Shown: positions 34,053 to 41,579 of the stretch, one piece after another
Numbering within the stretch: the first letter of the stretch is position 1
How the letters are laid out: the number at the start of each line of letters is the position of its first letter
Assembly (NCBI RefSeq): GCF_045689235.1
Contig: NZ_CP136864.1
Coordinates: 1,364,001-1,428,000 of the forward strand
Length of the DNA stretch: 64,000 nucleotides
Source of the DNA: Congregibacter variabilis
Lineage (GTDB): Bacteria; Pseudomonadota; Gammaproteobacteria; Pseudomonadales; Halieaceae
Reading direction: 5' to 3'
The notes under the pieces: model-generated
Databases searched by the model: none
Seen by the model: the letters and a program-made list of their open reading frames with translations, nothing else
What the model was told of the DNA's origin: nothing
Program-made: the position numbers and the translations under genes

Positions 34053-35063
34053 ATGCGTGTTTTAGCAATCGCATTATCAGGCCTTAGTCTGCTAATGCCC
34101 CTATCTCTTTTGGCGGCTGAGCCCATTACACCGATCTCTGCGCCTACCGACATAGACAGCAACAAGGCTGAGATTGGAAAGCAATTGTTCTTTGATCCAC
34201 GACTCTCCAAGTCGGGGTTTCTATCATGCAACTCCTGCCACAACCTCAGCATGGGCGGAGCCGACAACCTGACCTCCTCTGTAGGTCACGGCTGGCAGCA
34301 GGGACCGATTAACTCGCCTACCGTTTTGAACTCGGCTTACAACCTGGCGCAATTCTGGGATGGCCGCGCAGCAGACCTTAAAGAACAGGCAGCCGGGCCC
34401 ATCGCAAATCCGGGCGAAATGGCTCAGCCACACTCAGTAGCTATACAGGTCATCGCTTCCATTCCTGGCTATGTCGAGAGTTTTGTAGCCGCCTACGGCG
34501 ATGAATCCATCACTCTTGATCGTGTAACCGATGCCATCGCCGAGTTTGAGCGAACCCTGGTAACACCTAACTCACGCTTTGATCAGTGGCTTCTAGGGGA
34601 TAAGACGGCGCTGAGCGGCGAAGAACTAGAGGGCTACCAGCTGTTCAAAAGCAGCGGTTGCGTCGGCTGCCACAATGGCCCGGCCGTAGGCGCGGCGCTG
34701 TTTCAAAAAACAGGCCTTATTAAGCCGTACGCAACTGACAACCCGGCGCAGGGGCGTTTTGCGGTTACTGGCAAAGAATCTGATCGCATGGTCTTTAAAG
34801 TACCCACGCTACGCAATATTGAACTGACCTACCCGTACTTCCACGACGGGAGCGTCAATACCCTGGAAGAGGCCGTCAACATCATGGGTGAGATCCAGCT
34901 AGGCCGCACGTTCAGTGATCTTGAAACCGGCAAAATTGTCGCCTTCCTAAAGACGCTAACGGGAGATCAACCCAACTTTGCACTCCCTCAGCTGCCGCCT
35001 TCGACTCCCGCGACCCCACAGCCAGATCCCTTTGGGCCTAAACCATCGCAGGCGCGCTCATGA
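34053..35063 (+). CDS. Di-heme cytochrome c peroxidase
   Basis: The ATG at 34053 is seven bases after GGAG, better placed than the ATG at 34047. The protein has 336 residues and a signal peptide ending LSLLAAE. Two CxxCH sites are present: SCNSCHNLSMGG and GCVGCHNGPAVGAAL. The bacterial peroxidase features EIGKQLFFDPRLSKSGFLSC, NSPTVLNSAYN, FWDGRAADLKEQA and TYPYFHDGSVNTLEEAV are seen. It reduces H2O2 in the periplasm using cytochrome c or cupredoxin. Its stop overlaps the start of the lipoprotein gene (ATGA). Confidence 0.93.
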   Translation: MRVLAIALSGLSLLMPLSLLAAEPITPISAPTDIDSNKAEIGKQLFFDPRLSKSGFLSCNSCHNLSMGGADNLTSSVGHGWQQGPINSPTVLNSAYNLAQFWDGRAADLKEQAAGPIANPGEMAQPHSVAIQVIASIPGYVESFVAAYGDESITLDRVTDAIAEFERTLVTPNSRFDQWLLGDKTALSGEELEGYQLFKSSGCVGCHNGPAVGAALFQKTGLIKPYATDNPAQGRFAVTGKESDRMVFKVPTLRNIELTYPYFHDGSVNTLEEAVNIMGEIQLGRTFSDLETGKIVAFLKTLTGDQPNFALPQLPPSTPATPQPDPFGPKPSQARS

Positions 35064-35791
35064 AAAAGTGCTGGCTCATAAGCCTATTGATTTTTGCCAT
35101 GGCCACCGCGAACGGCTGCGGTGGCGGCTCTTCATCATCACCCGAGACGGTACCGACCATCCCCTCTTCCGTTAGCGAACCGACAGTAACGCTCGTCAGT
35201 GATGCTGGCGAAACCAGTTTCGACGAAAGCGCCCTGACGGACGCTCTCGCAGCGCTATCACTGGGTGAATTGAGCGATAGCGAGCGCGACGGACTGCTGC
35301 TCATGCGTGAAGAAGAGAAGCTTGCCGGTGATGTTTACCGCTATCTATATGACCGTCATCAGCTGCAAATATTCAGCAATATTGCCAGTAGCGAAGACAC
35401 GCATGCGACGGCAGTAAAACAGCTTCTGGATCGCTACTCGCTTGCAGATCCTGCCGAAGGGAATGCGGTTGGGATATTCACAGACACTGACCTACAAATG
35501 CTCTACGACTCGCTCACCGCCCGGGGCACCCCCTCGCTATTAGACGGACTCTATGTGGGCGTGCTGATCGAAGAGTTGGATATCTTTGATCTAAGCCGTT
35601 TGCGGGCGGAACTGGACAATAATCCCGACATCGCTCTGGTCTACGAGAGTCTGCAAAAAGGATCCCGCAACCATCTGCGCGCCTTCTATCGTCAGTTACT
35701 CGACAATGGGGGAAGCTACACACCAGAGTACCTGAGTCAAAACGCATTCGATGACATCATTAACAGCGAATTGGAGCGAGGTCCTGGCTGA
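35060..35791 (+). CDS. DUF2202-family lipoprotein
   Basis: The 243-residue protein has a lipoprotein signal ending ATANGC, then a low-complexity linker rich in Ser, Thr and Pro. The DUF2202 domain begins near LSDSERDGLLLMREEEKLAG and continues DVYRYLYDRHQLQIFSNIAS, SEDTHATAVKQLLDRY and LIEELDIFDLSRLRAEL. It ends SRNHLRAFYRQLL. The repeated Glu and His pairs give a ferritin-like four-helix pattern that may bind metal. The biochemical role is unknown. Start overlap with the peroxidase gene indicates coupled translation. Confidence 0.8.
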   Translation: MKKCWLISLLIFAMATANGCGGGSSSSPETVPTIPSSVSEPTVTLVSDAGETSFDESALTDALAALSLGELSDSERDGLLLMREEEKLAGDVYRYLYDRHQLQIFSNIASSEDTHATAVKQLLDRYSLADPAEGNAVGIFTDTDLQMLYDSLTARGTPSLLDGLYVGVLIEELDIFDLSRLRAELDNNPDIALVYESLQKGSRNHLRAFYRQLLDNGGSYTPEYLSQNAFDDIINSELERGPG

Positions 35792-35843
35792 GTGCACGGT
35801 CGTTCACGCATGAACACACAATCCAGTCAACGGAGCATCCATT

Positions 35844-36041
35844 ATGCTAAGCAATGAAGGAACTACCGACCGCATTGTGCGGGTCACAGCCGGACTCGGC
35901 ATTGTATCTCTTGCCTTTATAGGCCCACAGACCAACTGGGCGTGGCTCGGACTCGTACCGGTAGTAACCGGGCTGGTCGGTTATTGTCCCGCCTACAGCG
36001 TCTTCGGTATTCGTACCTGCCCGGCGCCCACGCCAAAATAA
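35844..36041 (+). CDS. DUF2892-family small inner-membrane protein
   Basis: The 65-residue protein begins MLSNEGTTDRIVRVTAGLGI and has two hydrophobic helices and a conserved GYCPAYSVFGIRTC end with paired cysteines. This is the DUF2892 pattern, also found at the C-terminus of the YgaP rhodanese. Its role is unknown. It is 52 nt downstream of the lipoprotein gene and closes the respiratory module. Confidence 0.85.
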   Translation: MLSNEGTTDRIVRVTAGLGIVSLAFIGPQTNWAWLGLVPVVTGLVGYCPAYSVFGIRTCPAPTPK

Positions 36042-36300
36042 ACAGATACCACTCCAGGGGCTGCAGCCAAATCAGGGAACGCTGTAAAGATCGCTGACAA
36101 AAACTGACTTTCTTCGGCTTCAGTCAAGACTTCGGTTGATGGCTTACATTGGCTTACCTGTGGGTATTTAGGGAATCCTGGCATCTCACGTCTCCTCTGG
36201 TTTGAAGGAGGTTCGCATGCAGGTTTTAACCATCTCCTAGGGCCAAAAACCGCTTAACGGCCCTGTGCATACACCAAATGAAAGCCATTCTCAGCCCTAC
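36042..36300. other. Intergenic stretch without a supported gene
   Basis: The first half of the 541-base gap after the DUF2892 gene has no credible coding region. An antisense frame at 35993-36184 overlaps the DUF2892 gene and lacks a ribosome-binding site. The second half contains the tRNA-derived sequence and palindromic repeat listed separately. Confidence 0.5.
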
Positions 36301-36303
36301 TGC

Positions 36304-36342
36304 TAATCATTGGGTCGCTGGTTAGAACTCAGCAGAGTGAGC
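36304..36342 (+). pseudogene. Degenerate 3' half of tRNA-Asn
   Basis: TAATCATTGGGTCGCTGGTT at 36304-36323 is identical to the anticodon-to-T-arm part of tRNA-Asn (29401-29420). The next 20 bases match the tRNA T-loop and acceptor at about 14 of 20 positions. The 5' half is absent, and the T stem and acceptor no longer pair. It leads directly into copy B of the palindromic repeat. Confidence 0.8.
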
Positions 36343-36443
36343 CGGGGTTTCGAACTGCATCGCTGCGAGCCAGCGAACGACCGCAAGCTACGCTTGCGGG
36401 CCGGGGGAGCCATATTTAGTTGCTTTTTTAGCAGTATCAAACG
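36336..36443 (+). repeat. Palindromic repeat, copy B
   Basis: This is the counterpart of 29511-29619. Hairpin one (CGCTG-CGAGC-CAGCG, 36361-36375) is identical to copy A. Hairpin two is CCGCAAGC-tac-GCTTGCGG (36381-36399), with a changed loop and a conserved stem. The two copies share the same orientation and enclose the nsrR-cio-peroxidase module. Confidence 0.7.
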
Positions 36444-36582
36444 GTTACAGAGTAAACTGAACCCCGAGGTTTGTCGAAGGTCTGGTAAAGACTTAACCGC
36501 CGTTACCGCGCACAACAAATTCGCGAACAATTATTGAGCGTCAAAGCTTGGTAATAAGTGTCAGACGGCTGTTTCGAGTAGG

Positions 36583-38415
36583 TCACGACTCAGACTGCTT
36601 GCGCGCAATGTACTGCATGACAAGATCCCGCAGCACTGTGAGCGGGAGCGGTCCGTGTAGTAGCACCACATCGTGGAAGTCGCGAATGTCATAGTCGTCA
36701 CCCAAAGCCATCTGCGCTTCGCTACGCAGGCGAAGTATTTCCAACATACCCACGGTGTAAGCGGTGGCCTGCCCGGGTAAAACGATGTATCGCTCAATTT
36801 CGGACACAACCTCGCTCTCTGCCCGCCCGGTTTTCTCAAGCATGTAATCGATGGCTTCCTCTCTGGTCCAACGCTTTGCGTGGATACCGGTGTCAACGAC
36901 CAGGCGAACCGCCCGCAGCATCTCAAGTTGAAGACGACCGAGATTGTCATAAGGGTCTGACAGAAAACCCATCTCCCAGGCCAACCGCTCAGCATAGAGT
37001 CCCCAGCCCTCGGAATAGGCCGTAAAATCAACAGCTGTTCTGAATGCCGGGAGCTTATCAAGCTCGAGTTGCACCGCAGCCTGCAGATGATGCCCAGGAA
37101 TCGCCTCGTGATAGGCGAGCGTGCGCATCCCGTATTTGGGTGTTGCTCTCACGTCATAAAGATTGGCGTAGAACACACCGGGACGGCTACCGTCGCCCGC
37201 GGGGGCGTTGTAATAAGCCCCTGATGTTTGTTCTCTCGCCGCAGGCACACGCTCAACCACAAGGGGTGCAGCAGGTCGCACATTGAAGGCGCTGCCAAGA
37301 CCTTCATCTATTTCTGAAATGATCTGGGTATAGTCCTCCAGGATCTGATTACGCCCAAGCTCGGTATCGGGATAATAAAAGCGCTCATCGTTCGCCAGCG
37401 CGTCAAACATCGCTTTTAAACCCCGTGATGTATCGAAACCCTCGGCCTCAAAAATCCCCCGTATCTCGCTTTCTATGCGCGCAACTTCCGCTAAACCCAG
37501 AGCATGAATCTCCTCTGCCGTCATCTCGGTGGTCGTATGAACACGCAGACAATAATTGTAGTAAGCATCACCGTCAGGAAGCTTCCATATGCCAGCATCG
37601 CTATTGGACTTTGCGCGTAGCGCGGTGAAGTAATCGATGTACTGCTGGTACGCCGGGTAGACCACTGCCTCTATCTCCCGTCGGGCTGCACGCAGAAATT
37701 CCTCACGCGCCTCTACACCAATGGCATCACTGTCTTCCATTTTCGACTTCAAGGATGTGTATAGCGCATTGTCCTCAGGCGGCGTGGCGACGAAGGTACG
37801 CATCCCAGCAAGGGACTTATCGATGACAAAGGTAGGCGGAATCATTCCCTTGTCTTCGCGAAGCAGCAGCCCTTCCATGTTTTGCGCCATTTTGATACCG
37901 ACTTTCGACAGGCGACTGATGTAGTGCTCGGCGTCCTTACCGGTGTTGACCGCTTGAAGTGCAAGCAACAAATCGGGAATTTCCAGCTGTAAACCATCTA
38001 ACTGGTTTACGGGGTAATCGTGTAGTCGAAAACGCCAATCCTGCTCAGGGTTTCCCAAAAATACTTTCACTACCTCCACTGAGACTCGCCACTCGTCGGT
38101 CAAACCACTCACGTCATAACTATCCAGCGTATCTATGGTTTGCCGTATAAATTCTGTTCGCTCTTTTACCGCTGCCTGGGAATCGTCATTCCATTCAGCG
38201 TTGTGACCAGTAATGCCAAACTGTTCAAAGATACCCAGATAGGTGAGATCTTCGGGACTTTTTATTAAATACTGGACGAATACGCGATTAGCGAAGTTCC
38301 CAATAAAGAACGGCTTCGCGTACCACTCATGAGCGGCGAACGCTGCAAGGACGAGGAGCAAACTACCCAGGGTCAATCCGACGTACTTGCCAATTTTTTT
38401 GATCTTCCCGGACAC
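36583..38415 (-). CDS. DUF885-family putative metallopeptidase, membrane anchored
   Basis: I choose the GTG at 38415 (MSGKIKKIGKYVGLTLGSLL), preceded by AAGGA at seven bases, over a GTG ten codons upstream with no ribosome-binding site. The protein has 610 residues. An N-terminal hydrophobic helix anchors or exports it. The DUF885 core has TLAYHEAIPGHHLQAAVQLE, a metal-type HExxxGHH motif, followed by FTAYSEGWGLYAERLAWEMG and a late PGQATAYTVGMLEILRLR. These are hallmarks of a zinc peptidase-like family related to the M32/M2 folds. The substrate is unknown. Confidence 0.8.
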   Translation of the reverse strand: MSGKIKKIGKYVGLTLGSLLLVLAAFAAHEWYAKPFFIGNFANRVFVQYLIKSPEDLTYLGIFEQFGITGHNAEWNDDSQAAVKERTEFIRQTIDTLDSYDVSGLTDEWRVSVEVVKVFLGNPEQDWRFRLHDYPVNQLDGLQLEIPDLLLALQAVNTGKDAEHYISRLSKVGIKMAQNMEGLLLREDKGMIPPTFVIDKSLAGMRTFVATPPEDNALYTSLKSKMEDSDAIGVEAREEFLRAARREIEAVVYPAYQQYIDYFTALRAKSNSDAGIWKLPDGDAYYNYCLRVHTTTEMTAEEIHALGLAEVARIESEIRGIFEAEGFDTSRGLKAMFDALANDERFYYPDTELGRNQILEDYTQIISEIDEGLGSAFNVRPAAPLVVERVPAAREQTSGAYYNAPAGDGSRPGVFYANLYDVRATPKYGMRTLAYHEAIPGHHLQAAVQLELDKLPAFRTAVDFTAYSEGWGLYAERLAWEMGFLSDPYDNLGRLQLEMLRAVRLVVDTGIHAKRWTREEAIDYMLEKTGRAESEVVSEIERYIVLPGQATAYTVGMLEILRLRSEAQMALGDDYDIRDFHDVVLLHGPLPLTVLRDLVMQYIARKQSES

Positions 38416-38582
38416 GTTGGTTTCCTTGCAGTTGTTGATAGCCACGCACAGCAGCCGGACATCAGAGCAATGAACTCCTGGCTAATGCCTTTGTGTAATA
38501 CTCGATCGTCGCAGAGTATCCCTAGTGATACCCTCAAAGAAAGATGTATCCTTGGTATGGGCACATAGAGGATCACTACCCA

Positions 38583-40160
38583 ATGAATAAATACGTAGTC
38601 TCACCGTTAAAGACCTGCGAAAAAATACTGCGTCGACTGTTGTTGCTAGCGCTTGCCGCGGTACTGGTATCGCCTGCGTGGGCGCAAGACGAAAAACCGA
38701 ACATTCTTGTTATCTGGGGAGACGATATCGGCCAGTCCAATATCTCTGCCTATACCAAAGGCGTGATGGGGTATCGCACCCCTAATATCGACCGCATCGC
38801 CAATGAGGGGATGATTTTTACTGACTATTACGCCGAGCAATCCTGCACCGCAGGGCGCTCATCGTTTATTACCGGCCAGTCGGTGTTTCGTACAGGTTTG
38901 TCAAAAGTAGGCATGCCCGGCGCTGCTGAGGGTATGAGAATTGAAGATCCGACAATTGCGGGACTACTAAAAGCCTACGGCTATGCCACCGGTCAATTTG
39001 GTAAAAACCACCTGGGTGACCGCGATGAGATGCTGCCCACGAACCATGGGTTTGACGAGTTTTTTGGAAATCTCTACCACCTGAATGCCGAGGAAGAACC
39101 CGAGCTGGATGACTACCCGACAAATCCCGCGTTCCGTGAGCGCTTTGGACCCAGGGGTGTAGTCCACTCCTACGCGGATGGCGCTATTGAAGATACCGGA
39201 CCGCTGACCAAAAAGCGCATGGAAACCATCGACGAAGAAACGCTGGGCGCAGCTATTCAGTTCATAAAGAAACAAGAAGCCGCTGGCATCCCATGGTTTG
39301 TATGGTGGAACGGTACCCGGATGCATTTTCGCACCCACGTTAAAGATGATATGCGCGGTGTGTCGGGACAGGATGAATACGCCGACGGCATGGTCGAACA
39401 CGACATGCATGTGGGCCAGCTCCTGGCCGTCCTTGATGAGCTGGGAATTGCAGACAAGACCTTCGTTCAGTACTCCACAGACAACGGCCCGCACATGAAC
39501 AGCTGGCCTGATGCAGGCATGACTCCTTTTCGTGGTGAGAAGAACACCAACTGGGAAGGCGGTTTCCGCGTACCCGCAATGGTTCGCTGGCCAGGGAAAA
39601 TACCCGAGGGTTCGATATCAAACGAAATCATGCATCACATGGACTGGTTACCCACCTTTCTTGCGATGGCCGGAGCGCCGGACATCAAGGAACGCCTGCT
39701 TAAGGGCAACGTCCGGGCCATTGGGCGCAAGTACAAGGTCCACCTCGATGGCTACAACTCTCTCGACTACTTACTTGGAAAAGAGGAAACATCACCACGC
39801 AACGAGATCTTCTATTTCTCGGATGACGGTGATTTGACGGCACTGCGCTACAACGACTGGAAGGCAATCTTTCTGGAGCATCGTTATCCTCAAACTCTCC
39901 GCGCCTGGGCAGAGCCCTGGACGGAACTGCGCATTCCGCTCTTGTTCAACCTGAGACGTGATCCTTACGAACGGGCGAACCTGACCTCCAATACCTACTA
40001 CGACTGGTATCTTGATCACGTGTTTTTGCTCCTTCCAGCGGCTGACTACGTTGGCAAATTCCTCGGTACTTTCAAGGAGTTTCCTCCGCGGCAAAAGCCG
40101 GGAAGCTTTACCATTGGTGACGCATCGGCAAAGATTCTGGAATCAGTCGGTTCGAAGTAG
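38583..40160 (+). CDS. Exported arylsulfatase-type sulfatase
   Basis: The ATG at 38583 (MNKYVVSPLKTCEKILRRLL) gives 525 residues with a signal peptide ending PAWAQ. The sulfatase features are in order: KPNILVIWGDDIG (metal aspartates), the maturation site SCTAGRSSFITGQSVFRTGL whose cysteine becomes formylglycine, GQFGKNHLGD, and QYSTDNGPHMNSWPDAGMTP with a DN metal pair. The motif is C-T-A-G-R, consistent with C-x-A/P-x-R. It hydrolyses sulfate esters in the periplasm. No formylglycine-generating enzyme gene is in the window, so maturation must be supplied elsewhere. Confidence 0.9.
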   Translation: MNKYVVSPLKTCEKILRRLLLLALAAVLVSPAWAQDEKPNILVIWGDDIGQSNISAYTKGVMGYRTPNIDRIANEGMIFTDYYAEQSCTAGRSSFITGQSVFRTGLSKVGMPGAAEGMRIEDPTIAGLLKAYGYATGQFGKNHLGDRDEMLPTNHGFDEFFGNLYHLNAEEEPELDDYPTNPAFRERFGPRGVVHSYADGAIEDTGPLTKKRMETIDEETLGAAIQFIKKQEAAGIPWFVWWNGTRMHFRTHVKDDMRGVSGQDEYADGMVEHDMHVGQLLAVLDELGIADKTFVQYSTDNGPHMNSWPDAGMTPFRGEKNTNWEGGFRVPAMVRWPGKIPEGSISNEIMHHMDWLPTFLAMAGAPDIKERLLKGNVRAIGRKYKVHLDGYNSLDYLLGKEETSPRNEIFYFSDDGDLTALRYNDWKAIFLEHRYPQTLRAWAEPWTELRIPLLFNLRRDPYERANLTSNTYYDWYLDHVFLLLPAADYVGKFLGTFKEFPPRQKPGSFTIGDASAKILESVGSK

Positions 40161-40173
40161 ATAGAGGACGCAC

Positions 40174-40203
40174 AAAAAAGCCGGCTTCAATGCCGGCTTT
40201 TTT
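40174..40203. terminator. Bidirectional rho-independent terminator
   Basis: AAAAAAGCCGGC-ttcaat-GCCGGCTTTTTT is perfectly symmetrical and lies between the converging sulfatase gene and the small exported gene at 40287, so it can serve both strands. Confidence 0.92.
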
Positions 40204-40286
40204 ACGGGTCTGTGTTCCGCTCTATAATCCCGCCTCAGGTCGCGTTGCTAAAAGCCTCAAAACCTCAGAGCGTCAAAAATCGAAGA

Positions 40287-40628
40287 CTACTTGTCCTCGG
40301 TGTACATAACGATAAGCCGCTGATTCTTCCACTTGTAGGTGTGCTTCCACGCCGCATCCATTTCACGAGCCGCGCGATTGCCATCCTGGTCGACATAGCG
40401 GTTCGAACGCTTTTCCTCCGGCGTGAGGGTATACACCTTGCCTTTGTAAAGTTCGATCTCGATCTCGCCACCTTCGCGAGACACGGTACAGGGTCCGGTG
40501 CGATCCTTCTTCTCTTTTCCGTGGTTGTAGAATTCACACACCGCTTTGTCCGTTTCGGCAGACGCCATGGCCGAAAATCCCGATGCAACAAGGACGGCTG
40601 ATAACAGAATCGATAGTTTTGTTTTCAT
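40287..40628 (-). CDS. Small exported protein, function unknown
   Basis: The ATG at 40628 follows AGGGG by seven bases and gives 113 residues. A signal peptide (LSILLSAVLVASGFSAMASA) is followed by KAVCEFYNHGKEKKDRTGPC, a two-cysteine segment likely to form a disulfide. Then come TVSREGGEIEIELYKGKVYT and a lysine-rich RYVDQDGNRAAREMDAAWKH end. I recognise no family. A periplasmic protein is inferred. It is preceded on the same strand by the AsmA-like gene, with 62 nt between them. Confidence 0.65.
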   Translation of the reverse strand: MKTKLSILLSAVLVASGFSAMASAETDKAVCEFYNHGKEKKDRTGPCTVSREGGEIEIELYKGKVYTLTPEEKRSNRYVDQDGNRAAREMDAAWKHTYKWKNQRLIVMYTEDK

Positions 40629-40690
40629 TGATAAGCCCCTATTTAGTTTAGGATTAAGTTTGTTGCGATGTTTTGAGCGCTCTACCGCCC

Positions 40691-41440
40691 TCAGCGCCCG
40701 AGCTTGTCCATGATGGTCTTTTTCAGCCCTTCGGTCGCTTCGTCCTTTTTCTTCTCAAGTTCAGCGCGAACCTTTTGCTCCACGACCTTGGCAACCTGGT
40801 CTTTGGCTTGCTTCAGCACCGTGTTAGTGACAGGTCCGATAATCAGCTTGGCCGCCTCGGCCGGAGTTGCGCCCGCTGTAGGAAGACCTATATCGCGCAC
40901 CACAATGTCGTCCAGTACAAATGTCACCGGCTCGTCCAACTGGTCGCTGATGGCGGTCACGCCGATCCCTACAAGACGCAATTCGCTGATAGCAATCAGG
41001 ACATCAGCGCCTTCCGCCGGCGGCTCATCGGCTGCGGTTCCCTCGCCACTGTCGAGCTTGCTCAGAATGTCCTGAAGATTGGTCTTGGTGCCTTTCTGCT
41101 CGAAGGTCATATGCGCGTCTTCGACGAGAATGCGCGGGATCTCAATCACTTCTTTGGACAGGGACGCCGGCGCAATAGACGCACCGATGGTGCCGAGCTC
41201 AAACGCGTAGGGACTGGACCAACCAGACGGGTTAGCAATTGTCAGTCCCGAAAGCGCCGCTCCCGATTCGCTGCCAAGCTTGATTTTGACGCCGTCCAGG
41301 GAGACCTCGGTGGCTAGTGTTTCCGTGCCAACGTTCTCGATGACCTGTTTGGCAATATCGTCAATGTTTGAGGCCAGAAACCAAACGCCTATGGCGATGA
41401 TGACGACCAGAACGCCAAAGACTTTAAGCAGTGTTTTCAT
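40691..41440 (-). CDS. AsmA-like membrane-anchored protein
   Basis: The 249-residue protein begins with a membrane helix (LLKVFGVLVVIIAIGVWFLA). A repeat-like beta-rich segment follows (VSLDGVKIKLGSESGAALSG, LTIANPSGWSSPYAFELGTI, VIEIPRILVEDAHMTFEQKG, TKTNLQDILSKL). That is the pattern of AsmA/DUF748-type proteins, which project into the periplasm and are linked to outer-membrane lipid transport. The C-terminus is a highly charged helix (VVEQKVRAELEKKKDEATEG). It is shorter than classical AsmA, so a single-domain relative is likely. Confidence 0.65.
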   Translation of the reverse strand: MKTLLKVFGVLVVIIAIGVWFLASNIDDIAKQVIENVGTETLATEVSLDGVKIKLGSESGAALSGLTIANPSGWSSPYAFELGTIGASIAPASLSKEVIEIPRILVEDAHMTFEQKGTKTNLQDILSKLDSGEGTAADEPPAEGADVLIAISELRLVGIGVTAISDQLDEPVTFVLDDIVVRDIGLPTAGATPAEAAKLIIGPVTNTVLKQAKDQVAKVVEQKVRAELEKKKDEATEGLKKTIMDKLGR

Positions 41441-41579
41441 TTCTTCTCACTTGTTGTATTGCGTTGTTAGTCCACTCGGTAAGACCGTTAAACAGTTTGA
41501 GGATTCAATCGTAAAAGCTCGACAGTCAGCTCAACATCTTTGTCGCTCCAACTTGCGTCTATCGCCCGTTTGAAACCAG

